A DNA stretch of 64,000 nucleotides, from contig NC_036447.1 in assembly GCF_002775205.1 (NCBI RefSeq), positions 19,264,501 to 19,328,500 of the forward strand, given 5' to 3'. The DNA is from Xiphophorus maculatus. Lineage: Eukaryota; Chordata; Actinopteri; Cyprinodontiformes; Poeciliidae. Position 1 is the stretch's first letter; every line of letters begins with the position of its first letter. Both the position numbers and the translations under genes were made by a program. Shown piece after piece: positions 52,720-63,724 of the stretch. The notes beneath the pieces were generated by a model. That model saw only the letters and a list, made by a program, of their open reading frames with translations, was not told the origin of the DNA and did no database searches.

Positions 52720-55700
52720 ACTGTTATGCCTGATCAGTGCATGTAGTTATATTGCTATTTGTTTGAACATACACGTTAGTGCCAGATGGTATTTTTGTAA
52801 AACTGTCAGCAAAGATCAGCTGTTTAGTTACAAAAGTAGGTCACTTTCCAAGGGAAATGTGTAAATTTAGCTTTTTCATTGAAAGAAATAATCTAGGTTT
52901 TATTTTGAAATGGGGGAAAAAGACCAAGCTGATTAGATTAAAAATGTTTACTATTGAAATAAAAATCACTGAGGTTACAGTAATAGCCAATGCTGTTCAA
53001 TTCAATTTATTCCAGAGGAGAATGGATTACCCGACTTGTCCTTGGTAGAGAATCTGTGCTTTTTAATTTGTATGTTCTGATTCCTTATTGAATGTTTTAT
53101 TGTTTATTCATAGTGTGGAGGTCGTAAACAGCGCCCCTGTAAACAGTGGCATTCAGAGCATTAAGTGATCTAACATTGTACTTCTGCACAGTTACAACCT
53201 AGATCCCATGTAAATGGACCAAAAGTCTACGACCATGATGGCTCACTAAATGCACACCAAGATCATTGGCCTTGCTCTCTATAATGCCAGGCTTTGTTGG
53301 TCATGTTTCCTCAGGGAGAATAGGAAAAAAGCAGAGGAACACTTTAAAAGTCAGCAAGGAAGAGAGAGAATGAGAAAAAAAATCCCTGAAGGCAAATGGC
53401 AAAAAACATCAGGGCCGTTAGACGGAGCTACTTTAGCTGTCATGCAAGAGTATGTGAACGCACCAGTGAACGCACACTGTCAGCATCACTGAACACACAC
53501 AAACAGCCAAGATGGGGACAAGCTTTATTATCAGCTTTATGGTGTGTGAAACATGCTCACTTAAAGCTCAAATTGTTGCTGGGTATCAAAAATCTGTACC
53601 AGATCATCTTTAGAGCTTTTTATAGTTATTTTTTTGGTTTTGTCATCATTTATGACTGTTAAGGCAAAGAACCTTAATCCAGCACAATTTGCTCTGTAAT
53701 TTGAAGTAAACTGACAAGTTGAACCAAGCAGCGTAAACTCTCAAGAGGTATTTGCTTTGTCAAAGCCGATTAGAGGGAGGCAGATGCTCTGGGATGACAT
53801 GAGATGCCACTGAACAGAGCCGTTGGCCGCCGCCTGTTTGCCATGAGATGCGTTAACACAGACAGAATGAAGCTCAAAATATTAAATAAAAAAGAAGAGA
53901 GAGAGTTGTGTGAGAGAACTCAACCATCTTTTTAAGGATTCCCGTTTAATTGCTCTGCCAGGTCTTCTCTTGTAATTTTGTTTGCTTGTCCCGGCATGTG
54001 TGAGGCTTCAGTTTAAAAGATGTGTACACAACCATGTTTGTTGTAATGGCAGTATGTTAGGGACACGTCTGCATCGTTTATGTACAGCGTGAATGCGAAA
54101 GAGCTTGTGTTCCTCTTTTGTGTGTGTGTGTGTGTGTGGGTGTCTGTGTGTGTTGCAGAGAAACACTTTGGTGCTTTTTGTCGTTACTCATCACCATGGA
54201 AGATCACACAACACGATGTGACAATGCAGAGCGCAGCTCAGCAAGTGGTGCTGGGATTTTAATTGATGTTAAAACCACCAAGTAGTTGAAGCATTAATGG
54301 GTAACACATACTGAGGATAGGATCATTTTTACAGGAATGTTTCATACAAATTTTTTATGTATAAAAAAAATACACAACAAATGAATTGTATTCTTAAGAG
54401 AAAATGTTGATTTAATAGAATTTAGCCTCTTGTGAAAGTTTTAACAAATTCCCTCATATTTCTTTCCTAATTATTATTAGTGACTTAAGCAATTTTAAAG
54501 CTTAAAATAACAGGGTTGCTGTAAAAAGTGGGTACAAAAAATACCAATGGAACATAAACACATGAAATTAATTAACACATTAGCATATACAGTATCAGAC
54601 TCTGAAAGTTAAGAAAATCTCCTGAAGCTTTATTTTAAGTACTTTATGAAGTTTGAGCTACTTTTAAATAAATATAAATGCCACAAAATTTACTTAAGCA
54701 AAATCTGATTTTCTGCAGATAATGCTCACAGGTTGCACATCAAAACAGACTTGTACACATTTTGTAGCATTAGAACCAAAACATCCAATACATCTTATTG
54801 TGGTTTTACTTCATAAACCAGCGCACAATAATGTAGAATTGTGAAGTCTTAAAAGCTTTGCATACATTTGTATGAAATCCTCTTTATCCTGAGACCCTGA
54901 AGTAAAATCAGTTCAACCAACTGACTGGTCAGATGAGGGGGAAAAAAAAGTTGCAATATATAGACACTTGTAGACAAAATCCTATGCAGAAGTCTGTATT
55001 ACCACTTGTAACGTAAGCTATTTCAGTTTGGTAAAGAGGTTTATTCATGGGTGTAAGCAACACCATTAAAGCTGTACTCTTCCATTTCACCCTTTTCAGT
55101 TTTCCCTTGAGCTGTTAAACAAGTTAAAGCCAAATCCTCTGCATATGACCTTCTTTAATCTTGCAGTAGACTAAAAGTGAGCCTCTGTTAGCATTAGGCA
55201 TTGAGCTTATTACATGATGATAAATCTCTCATGCTGAGTTAAATCCTTTGAATTGACAATGCAGAGGTTCAACAAGGCAAATAAGAATAGCTCTACCTTA
55301 GCCTGCCAAAGCCTAACCTGCCGGCTATTGAAAAAGACACCTTTAGGCTCACTACAAAGCTAATATTAGCTTAGCATTAGCATTAGCAAACAGTGGGATT
55401 AATCAGGCTGCTGGGCTGTCAAAACGCATAACTGCATGCTTCCAAGGGTTCCTTTGGAGTTATAATCCTGGGTCTCGGCAGGCGATGACCTCATGGGCTG
55501 GACTGGTGCCTGTGGGAGGATTGTCTAGCAGGCCACGCATAGAGATTTGCAGTGTCTGTGTGCGTGTGTTCTTCATGGCTGATGGTTTTATTGAGGACTA
55601 TGCCAGGGAGAGAACAGTGAAACTGGCGAGTTGAACTTTTCAAACGTGTACTGGAACAGAGCTCCAGCTGTTTTGTTTGGGCATTTTATGCTGTGTCTCA

Positions 55701-56512
55701 TAGAGATACAGTGTGTGCAGGCCCCAGGATATGGGTGCAATGATATTTCAATTGTCCCCATGCCACATTGCATCAACGGTGTACCATGTTTTTCCTCACA
55801 GCTACAAGATAATTGAAAAGGTTAACCTGTCAGTTTTAACTTATGTTATTCGTCTTTACTCAGACTAAAATAGTGGTGAGACATCTGTGACTGCCAAGAT
55901 GGCACGCTCACTTGAGTCCTTAATGACCATAAGGGCGTCACTCAGAAATGACAGTGCTGCTGTAAAGCAAGGCACATAATATAGGGGAAGGTTACCATTA
56001 TTCTGTCCATTTGTGCCACAATTTGAAGCATAAAGTAATACATAGAGAAAGACAAGGCTAATCTCTAGGTACAGATGTTGTACATCTTTTATCTTGCCCC
56101 ATCACTATCACTCACAGCCCTGGAGTGACAATCTATGCTGAGCGATCTATACCTCAGGCTTACCACCAATTTATAAAACCCTAGGTTCACAGACGTGGGT
56201 CTTTGAGGTTAAAATAACTCTGCATCGTCTGACAGGCAAACACAGATTGGAAATTAAAAGTCAGTTGACTGGGTTAAATGCACACACATAATGACCAATA
56301 CACATTTGCTGACAGTTAAACCAGGGACTTTAGAGGCAGATTGCCTTGCTGTCAGGATCACATATTGTCAGTGGCTCCAGCCAACCATGGACTTCATCAG
56401 CTAGAGAGACCCAGGACTGACTGACTCCATTAAGCTCTACAGCTGGGGTGAACAGCCAGTATGATACAGAAGGCTGCTCCAATTAAGACTAAAGGTTTTA
56501 TATACAACATAG
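52720..56512. other. intergenic, nothing recognised
   Basis: AT-rich sequence with a short (TG)n at 54120-54150 and scattered A/T runs. No gene, RNA or clear element was recognised. Confidence 0.45.
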
Positions 56513-57866
56513 CAGAGGTGTGACCAAGTCACTGTGTTGCAAGTCTCAAGTAAGTCTCAAGTCTTTGTCCTCAAGTCCGAGTCAAGTCTCAAGTAAAGAC
56601 AGGCAAAAGCCGAGTCAAGTCTCAAGTCAGGAACCTTTAATTTCAAGTCATTTCGAGTCGTTTTTATTTTATTTTTTTTTTTAATTTGCAATTATACATA
56701 AAATTCCAATAATAGACCATTTGTTCGTTTTAAAATATGTATTTATCTCAAATGATAGAACATGTGTAGCTGAACACAAAGTATAAAAAACATTTTTAAA
56801 TTGGACCACTTTATTGCCCAGTTCTGTTAAACTTGATATTCAATAAAAAAAGACGAAAATGCTGACATTTCAACAGCACAATACAAAGAACCATAACAGC
56901 AGTTTTTTCCTCTTTTCTCTGACTTGTCAAAACAATATATTGTCAATATAATTTCCCAACGTAGATGTCTTCAAATACACCAACCATCCTTGGATGATAC
57001 TAGACCCGGCTCATCATCATGATGGGACAGAGAGGCTCTGTTCCCTGTGTTCAGGTCCAGAATCTGCTTTCTGTTCCGGAGCCCCGCTCACTATCCACCG
57101 GCTTCCTGAGCTAACACGGTGCACATTATTTGTGGAGGCATTTGAAGGACCGGATTTATGGTAAATCATCACCAATTTAACCCGGAGTGCACATGCTAAC
57201 ACGAAGTTAGCTAAAGTCAACTATCTTACAGCAAAAGAAAAGTGCCACCTACCGATCTTTGTGAAGCTTCAAATGCCGGACAAAGTTGGACGTCGTGGCA
57301 TCTCCATCCGATATTCTCTTCTTGCATGTTTTACAAGTTGCAGTTCGTTTTTTAGTCGAAAGTTCATAACCTACGTAGCCAAAAGAAATTACTCGCGGAA
57401 GCATATTCGAGCGGTTATTTCGTATTTCGTTCCCTGAGCTCTGTAGCTTTGCCGCGTTTTTTTAAACGGGCGTGCTTAACGACAAAATCAGGGGTTTTCA
57501 CCGACTGGGAGCTTTAACTCAGCCTGTTGGCAAGTGAAAACCCCCGATTTAGATCGGAGCGGCAACGACGATCTACCGCAGGGTGCTCAAACTTTTCTAG
57601 ACCAAGATCTACTTTTTCTCTCACCAGCCGGCTGAGATCTACCTCTCATGACACGAAGACATAAAAATTGTAAATTAAACTTTATTGACTTATTTTATAT
57701 GTGAATATACATCAGTTATAGCTGAAATAATAAAGTGATAGAAAACCTAATGCAGTATATTAAAGTCAAAGTCCGAGTCTTTGAGCATTTTTTCAAGTCA
57801 AGTCGCGATTTTAACGACTCGAGTCTGACTCGAGTCCAAGTCATGTGACTCGAGTCCCCACCTCTG
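56513..57866. mobile_element. hAT element, copy 1 (CAGAGGTG ends)
   Basis: 1354 bp beginning CAGAGGTGTGACCAAGTCA and ending GACTCGAGTCCCCACCTCTG, so the CAGAGGTG terminus is inverted at the two ends. The subterminal regions are packed with AAGTCTC/GAGTC motifs, a feature of hAT transposase-binding ends. The flanks (CAACATAG left, ATAATAAT right) do not form a target-site duplication, which suggests rearrangement after insertion. It contains the BED zinc-finger exon at 57249-57404 on the - strand and, near 57581-57660, a nested sequence like another hAT-type end (cagggtgctcaaacttttct). No full transposase is present. Confidence 0.75.
57249..57404 (-). CDS. BED-type zinc-finger exon of a hAT transposase
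   Basis: Read on the - strand from ATG at 57404, a 51-codon frame contains ATCKTCKKRISDGDATTSNF then VRHLKLH: C-x2-C followed by H-x3-H with the T-S-N-F-V-R-H-L spacing of BED fingers. BED domains bind the ends of hAT transposons and occur in ZBED host genes. The frame stops at TAG 57251-57249, but this stop overlaps a GTAGGT donor-like site after CACAAAGATCG, so the segment is best read as a first coding exon whose downstream catalytic exons have been deleted. Another possibility is a short DNA-binding-only peptide. Confidence 0.55.
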   Translation of the reverse strand: MLPRVISFGYVGYELSTKKRTATCKTCKKRISDGDATTSNFVRHLKLHKDR

Positions 57867-58183
57867 ATAATAATCAACAAAACCTGTTAAACAACGTGTT
57901 GCGCAATTCAGTGCGTTTCAGTTCCATTAGCAAAAAAAAAAAGGCGACTCAAAGACAGACTGACTAGCAGAGCAGGAGTTTACATAAGCTAATCAACCAA
58001 TAATCGAGAAATAAATATCAAGCCTGGAAACTTGACATCGTAACGGACTGAATGTTATGTTTTTAACGTAGTAGCTCCGCTTGCGGGGCGCAGGCGGTTG
58101 CCACGGCAACGGGCGTGCTTAACGACAAAAGAGAGAGAGTGTGTAAAACGGTAGGAGAATCTCACTGAGTAAGAAATATACTG
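57867..58183. other. spacer between inverted hAT arms with X-box and GC-rich block
   Basis: 317 bp separating copy 1 from the inverted arm. It includes a GC-rich block (58075-58115) with a textbook RFX X-box, GTTGCCACGGCAAC at 58097-58110. It also holds a 22-bp stretch (58108-58129) that recurs in the same + orientation inside copy 1 at 57467-57488, although the arms around them are inverted. Confidence 0.6.
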
Positions 58184-58932
58184 CAAAGATCGGTAGGTGG
58201 CACTTTTCTTTTGCTGTAAGATAGTTGACTTTAGCTAACTTCGTGTTAGCATGTGTACTCCGGGTTAAATTGGTGATGATTTACCATAAATCCGGTCCTT
58301 CAAATGCCTCCACAAATAATGTGCACCGTGTTAGCTCAGGAAGCCGGTGGATAGTGAGCGGGGCTCCGGAACAGAAAGCAGATTCTGGACCTGAACACAG
58401 GGAACAGAGCCTCTCTGTCCCATCATGATGATGAGCCGGGTCTAGTATCATCTAAGGATGGTTGGTGTATTTGAAGACATCTACGTTGGGAAATTATATT
58501 GACAATATATTGTTTTGACAGGTCAGAGAAAAGAGGAAAAAACTGCTGTTATGGTTCTTTGTATTGTGCTGTGGAAATGTCAGCATTTTCGTCTTTTTTT
58601 GTTGAATATCAAGTTTAACAGAACTGGGCAATAAAGTGGTCCAATTTAAAAATGTTTTTTATACTTTGTGTTCAGCTACACATGTTCTATCATTTGAGAT
58701 AAATACATATTTTAAAACGAACAAATGGTCTATTATTGGAATTTTATGTATAATTGCAAATTAAAAAAAAAAATAAAATAAAAACGACTCGAAATGACTT
58801 GAAATTAAAGGTTCCTGACTTGAGACTTGACTCGACTTTTGCCTGTCTTTACTTGAGACTTGACTCGGACTTGAGGACAAAGACTTGAGACTTACTTGAG
58901 ACTTGCAACACAGTGACTTGGTCACACCTCTG
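58184..58932. mobile_element. hAT element, inverted arm of copy 2
   Basis: Reverse complement of 56513-57261 over 749 bp. The matching end coordinates sum to the same value at both ends, so there is no net insertion or deletion. By eye only a few substitutions differ (for example near 56611, 56920, 56992 and 57190). It ends ...GACTTGGTCACACCTCTG and lacks the opposite terminus. The similar short ORFs at 57017-57220 (-) and 58225-58428 (+) are simply this duplication and not genes. Confidence 0.85.
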
Positions 58933-59165
58933 ATTATTATTTGTTGATATAATTCTTTAATGAAGCTACAAACGTTTAGGACCTTAGTGAATATTTTGAT
59001 AAACGTGTCAGAAGAGGAAGTTCTGGTCTCATCGTCCTGGCGGTGTTCAGTTTGTCACCAACTGTCGAGATCAACTCAAAACCTTCCAGTGATCGACGTA
59101 TTGAGCCCCCTGATCTACCGTAACACACCAAACACTACAGGATGATCTGTTACGAAATTGTAAGC

Positions 59166-59200
59166 GACAATGTTAGAACGGCCGGCGTTCTAACATTGTC
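59166..59200. repeat. perfect hairpin, 15-bp arms
   Basis: Arms 59166-59180 and 59186-59200 are perfect complements around a 5-nt loop GCCGG. Confidence 0.9.
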
Positions 59201-59589
59201 TTATGGGGAAAAATAGGGGCAAAAAAACCTTGTAGTGTGAATTATTGCATCAGGTAGTCGATGTGCCCATTTTCTCTATTTAAATCTAATTATTACTGAA
59301 GGGCAACATAGTATACGGACTTCATAATCTGCACTCTTTTGGTTGAATGCAGTATTTATTTCCACTTTGGCTTTATGTTGTTTAGTTTTTTTTCAAGTAA
59401 AGTTTTTGTTAATGGAGACTGAGAATCCATTTTATTTTTGGTTGTTTTGTTTATTTTGTTTATCAGTTCCAGTGTTTGGTGTTCTTTTGAAAATAAAGTG
59501 TATCTATCTTTGGCAGGAAATCGCATGCATTATTACATCATTTCCATTACATCAGTGTAAAAAGGTCTTCAAACAATATTATCGTTTAT

Positions 59590-59650
59590 CGCAATAATTT
59601 CTGAGACAATTAATCGTTGAGCAAAATTTGTTATCGGGACAGGCCTAGGA
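59590..59650. mobile_element. MITE terminal fragment
   Basis: 'tgttatcgggacaggcctag' preceded by 'cgcaataatttctgagacaa' resembles the end of a widespread teleost MITE whose - strand reads TAGGCCTG(T)...GATAAC. The other end was not located. Confidence 0.4.
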
Positions 59651-59839
59651 ATACCAAAGAATGACACGTGCCAGCTATGCTAACACTGATGTTTGAAAGC
59701 AGCCTAAAATGAACAGTAAAGCTCCTGTATCTGCGATGATAATATGCTCCATACTCTAAAGTTCAACATTGAATTTCCGCCACTTCCTGGACACACAATT
59801 ATCACGTTTAAACAAGATACGTATCACGTCTAAGATAAG

Positions 59840-59859
59840 TATCACGCTATAGCGTGATA
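59840..59859. repeat. 20-bp perfect palindrome
   Basis: TATCACGCTATAGCGTGATA is its own reverse complement; TATCACG also occurs singly just upstream (59822). Confidence 0.85.
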
Positions 59860-60146
59860 GCATTCAAAATATTTTTTTCCCTGTGTGATAGCAATGCGCT
59901 GCCATACAAATCAAACCAAAATTAATACTGTTCCATCTGAGGACAGTCGGGAATAAAACCCACTTCCGTTTTTCAGTTGAATGTGTTTGGCTCATTTGTC
60001 TACACTGGGCCACACATGTATACAGGCATGAACAGCAGCACACGCCTAATAGGATTAAAGATAAAAAAAGAGTGCAACACCCCCAGCCCCAAATGAAGGA
60101 TTGTTTATTGGAAGTAAACCCTGAGTTTCACTGTAATAGCTGTATG

Positions 60147-60148
60147 CA

Positions 60149-60182
<34 letters not shown>
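60147..60182 (+). repeat. (CA)n microsatellite
   Basis: About 17 CA units interrupted once near the start. Confidence 0.92.
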
Positions 60183-60188
<6 letters not shown>

Positions 60189-60573
60189 ACAGTGTAAGCT
60201 ACAAAAACACACTCTTACAACCAGAACGTTTCAACTAAAAATAATGTTCACCTCTAAAAATATCAACTCTAATTCAAAACTATGCCCTAGTGTTTATATA
60301 CAACAAATTCACAATTTCAATCGATTAAAAAATTAGAACCATCCTCATTTACAAAAGAAACATACCTTGTGCCTCTATCAATAGGGCCACTAATCTTCTG
60401 TTCCTTTCTGCCGTTAAGCTGCCATTCTACAACATATATAGAGCAAAATAAAAATAAAATAACATCAAATCAAAAACTGGAAGTCATGTGTCATACAAAA
60501 TGAAATGAGATAAAGGAACAAAGCGCTAAAGATGTCTAAATGAGAGACAGTTTAACCTGAGTTCATCCAACAC

Positions 60574-60608
60574 TTTTCCTCATCAAAAATGTCTTTTGAT
60601 GAGGAAAA
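60574..60608. repeat. perfect hairpin, 15-bp arms
   Basis: TTTTCCTCATCAAAA at 60574-60588 and its complement at 60594-60608 flank a 5-nt loop ATGTC. It lies about 410 bp upstream of the coiled-coil gene start. Confidence 0.9.
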
Positions 60609-60816
60609 CACTGTTGAGCAGATTTAATGGGAAACCAGGTGATTGTGTTTTGCATTGTTAAGCCTATTGAAATTACAGCCACATTGGCAGAAACTAGTCT
60701 AAATTGTTGGGAAAAGTTTCATTTGTCTTAATATGAATGAATTTATTTGGAAATGTTTTAATAGTTTGAAACATCTCCTTTACTAGAAGGTGTGAATCAC
60801 TTCAGAGCTTTTCCTG

Positions 60817-60930
60817 GTTACCATAGCAATAGCAACTGATGTTACACTTCTACCTAACTGATGACGTCATTAGGATCAGATGCTTTGTGTCATAGGTCTA
60901 TGACATCAGCTCTGAAACCTCTTAAATAGT
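60817..60930 (+). promoter_or_regulatory. putative promoter: RFX X-box, CRE, TATA-like
   Basis: GTTACCATAGCAAT at 60817-60830 fits the RFX X-box (GTNRCC-N-RGYAAC) except for the last base. A full palindromic CRE, TGACGTCA, is at 60862-60869 and a TTAAATAG TATA-like box at about 60922. All lie 90-200 bp before the ATG at 61019. X-boxes mark ciliary genes and CREs are used by CREM in spermatids (established knowledge), so the promoter predicts ciliated-cell or testis expression. Confidence 0.5.
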
Positions 60931-61018
60931 TTGTCACTTGTGTTCTAGAGCCAGACCTGCAGAACCCAGCGGATTTATAGTGAATTGTTCTCTTTGCACC
61001 GTGAGACAGAAACGGAAG

Positions 61019-62782
61019 ATGGACTCCCCTCGTTTACCCAAGATTATTATTCCTATGGTAAGGACAAAGAAGATACAACCAAATGAAGAACTGTACCAAG
61101 CTTTACGACTTCGAGAGCAGGAAAAATCTTCAAACACCGTTGTTTCATACTGGACGATATATACAAAAAATGCAGAACATGAACAAAAAATGAGACAAAG
61201 AGCTGTGTCCACAGCTAATTGCAATGAGGTTACTGGGAAAGACAAACATGACAAACAGTTTAAGAAGCCTTTGTCATGTAAAAAAGAACAGAAACCCATC
61301 ATACAGGACCTGAAGAAAAAAGAAGTTGCAAAAGACACTTTAGAGGAGAACATTTTTTCTAAAGAAATGGCTATGCGGGAGACAAATGAAGACTTTCCTT
61401 CTATATCTGTGTTTCAACACCAGCGTGAGATGAGGCTTCCTGAAAAGGTCCTTTCTCAACAGGATTGTAAGAAGATTGTTTACGACAATCTAGACAAAAT
61501 AAAGAGGAAAGAAGCTGCCAATTACATTCTTCTGGAGAACAAGCGTTGTGCAGAGAGGGCCAATCAGCAGTTACTCCAGAAGTTGCAAGAGGAAAGAGAA
61601 AGGAAGCAGAAAGATGAAATAAAACAGTCTCTGACTGATACCTGGGATGCTCAAATTCAATATAAACAACAGAAGGAGGAGAAACAAGCTAAACTTGAAA
61701 GGCAATACAGGGCTGCCATGATGGAGTCAGATAGACTCCATCAAACTGAGGAAATTGAGACGAGTAGACGGAAGAAAGAGCAATGCCGGAAATTTTTGAG
61801 ACAGAATGAGACTCTGCGTACCAAAGAAAAAAAGAAATCTAGTGATTACAGTTTAGAGGACGTACTAAAGAAATGTGATGTTCTTTTACAGAAAAAGCAT
61901 TGTGACATGTTTTACGAGGATGAGACTGCCACATTGTCACATAAAATACAGCAGCAACAGAAAACTCCAACGCAAAACCCTCTGGCTGATGAATTGGCTG
62001 CCAGACATAAACGCAAAGAGAAAAAGAAGAGGGAAATGGACAGGACTGAAAGGCAAGGGGTTCTTCCTGGATATCGAGGTGAGGAAAGTAGACAGAAGAA
62101 GGCGGCTCAGCAGAACCTGAAGACACAGAACAATGTTACTGAGCCAGGAAGAGCTGTTCATCATCAATCGGTCGTTCTAGATCGTGACATTCACTGTGAC
62201 ATTGCTGATAACAACAGAAGTCTTGAAATGCGTAAAAAAATCGTGTACGACCAACTTTCACTTATAAAGAAAAAAGAAGATATGAAAAGGACTTTTATGG
62301 AGGAAAAGTTAATGGAAGACATTAAACATCGGGAAGCTGCAGAGCAGAAGCTTGAAAAACTGGAGAAGGAGAAAAAAGCTGCAGCTAACATGTGTCTGAT
62401 TGATTCGTGGGGTTCCCAGATACGACGCAAACAGCAGGAGAAAAAGGAACTTCGTGAGGCTGAGAGGAGAGACATGCTGTCCTTAATTGAGCTGGACAGA
62501 GTGTGTGGAGGTGAAAGTAGTAGAAAAATCAGCCATCAGAAATGCATACAGCCTGTTCAGGGGACTCTGCCAGCAGCAAGACCAGGGAGAAGCAGCTCCA
62601 AGTCCTGTGCGGGAAGAACCAGCAATGCTTGCAGATCTTCACTGAGTCGTCAGAAGGTTAGCAGTACCACGCCTGTCAGACTTCCCTCACTGGACTCTAG
62701 CTCTATGCACCTCCCTGAGGATTGCCAAGAGACTGAGAATGACACTGTAAAACTCCCATCCATTCCCATACAAAATGAATAA
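61019..62782 (+). CDS. coiled-coil protein, putative cilia/flagella-associated, single exon
   Basis: The 587-codon frame without introns starts [18 protein letters not shown] at the first ATG (A at -3, G at +4); the open frame upstream begins only with TTG at 60938. The protein is highly charged (Lys/Glu/Gln-rich) and predicted almost wholly helical. No signal peptide or membrane segment is seen. Two segments of about 90 residues are related: from K152 ([18 protein letters not shown]) and from K407 ([18 protein letters not shown]), each continuing to a TWDAQI/SWGSQI block and an ESDRL/ELDRV end. The style recalls trichohyalin-plectin-homology and CFAP-type axonemal proteins, and the X-box upstream agrees, but I cannot name the ortholog. 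Lack of introns could mean a retrogene; no poly(A) tail was seen. The C-terminus is Ser-rich and less helical. Confidence 0.8.
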   Translation: MDSPRLPKIIIPMVRTKKIQPNEELYQALRLREQEKSSNTVVSYWTIYTKNAEHEQKMRQRAVSTANCNEVTGKDKHDKQFKKPLSCKKEQKPIIQDLKKKEVAKDTLEENIFSKEMAMRETNEDFPSISVFQHQREMRLPEKVLSQQDCKKIVYDNLDKIKRKEAANYILLENKRCAERANQQLLQKLQEERERKQKDEIKQSLTDTWDAQIQYKQQKEEKQAKLERQYRAAMMESDRLHQTEEIETSRRKKEQCRKFLRQNETLRTKEKKKSSDYSLEDVLKKCDVLLQKKHCDMFYEDETATLSHKIQQQQKTPTQNPLADELAARHKRKEKKKREMDRTERQGVLPGYRGEESRQKKAAQQNLKTQNNVTEPGRAVHHQSVVLDRDIHCDIADNNRSLEMRKKIVYDQLSLIKKKEDMKRTFMEEKLMEDIKHREAAEQKLEKLEKEKKAAANMCLIDSWGSQIRRKQQEKKELREAERRDMLSLIELDRVCGGESSRKISHQKCIQPVQGTLPAARPGRSSSKSCAGRTSNACRSSLSRQKVSSTTPVRLPSLDSSSMHLPEDCQETENDTVKLPSIPIQNE

Positions 62783-62794
62783 TTGTTTCTCAGC

Positions 62795-62942
62795 TGGCCA
62801 AGGAATGCGAGGGGATTCCCCTGGAGCTGAGGAGAGGGAAGTCTGGGCCTCCATACTTAGGCTTCTGCCCCCACGACCCGACAAGCAGAAGACAATGGAT
62901 GGATGGATGGATGGATGGATGGATGGATGGATGGATGGATGG
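62795..62942 (+). mobile_element. RTE-type LINE 3' tail with (GGAT)n
   Basis: 'ggaatgcgaggggattcccc' to 'agggaagtctgggcctccat' and 'ccacgacccgacaagcagaa' is the 3' terminus of the same LINE family as 51770-52700, followed by about twelve GGAT units (62895-62942). It begins about 12 bp after the stop codon of the coiled-coil gene and therefore must form part of its 3'UTR. Confidence 0.8.
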
Positions 62943-63117
62943 CTCTTCAAACCAGTCTTTCCTTTTGTCTTCTGCCTGTCTGTGAAAACAGCGACTATCA
63001 CTTTTCGTTTACATAACATCTTTGTAAGATTGTTAGCTACGTCAGACATATGAGGCCTTATCTTTGAAGGTAGCATACACGGTATTAGTAAGTTTAAGTT
63101 ATTGTTAGTCATTTTAA

Positions 63118-63158
63118 CAAAAGGTTTTCTCTGGGTGCTCCAGTTTTCCTACAAAAAC

Positions 63159-63224
<66 letters not shown>

Positions 63225-63450
63225 TAGATAGATAGATACTTTATTAGTAAAATTAAGTAATCCTACTTCAAATATAAGTTTTCTCTGGGTGCTCCAGTTT
63301 CTCTAAAAACACAAGTCACAGACAGACAGACATTGTAATTTGCTCTCTTAGTAAAATCAAATAATCTTGCTTTAAACAAAAGGTTTTCTCTGGGTGCTCC
63401 AGTTTTCCTACAAAAACGACAGACAGACAGACAGACAGATAGATAGATGT
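63118..63450 (+). repeat. triplicated 'ctctgggtgctccag' unit with GACA/GATA arrays
   Basis: Three copies of a unit beginning about ggttttctctgggtgctcca occur at 63122, 63278 (shortened) and 63382. Each is followed by a GACA and/or GATA array (63162-63236, 63318-63331, 63419-63447) and, between them, by 'ttagtaaaattaagtaatcc'-type sequence. The pattern is a short tandem amplification of a repeat-bearing module. Confidence 0.8.
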
Positions 63451-63539
63451 GAGGCCTTTTAATTGTTATAATTAAAAAGCCTCAAACTTTTTAAAGTTTG
63501 AGTTTGAGTTAAAAGATGACACTTTTAATGTCATCATTA

Positions 63540-63587
63540 TACATATATATGTATACATATATACATATAACTCTTTCCAATTCAAGA

Positions 63588-63634
<47 letters not shown>

Positions 63635-63682
63635 TTTATATGTATGTGTATAAACACATATCACTCTTTCCAATTCAATATA

Positions 63683-63724
<42 letters not shown>

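Noticed and set aside
57017..58428. Two nearly identical 67-codon ORFs on opposite strands
   Set aside because: They are the same non-coding hAT subterminal segment in inverted copies, with no domain.
60934..61353. 139-codon ORF antisense to the coiled-coil gene
   Set aside because: A shadow of the Lys/Glu-rich sense frame.
62687..63112. 141-codon ORF on the - strand including repeated HPSI
   Set aside because: Antisense of the coiled-coil 3' end plus the GGAT array.
63160..63450. Possible CRISPR-like alternation of repeat and spacer
   Set aside because: Eukaryotic context, spacers are themselves microsatellite arrays, and no cas genes; it is a tandem duplication.
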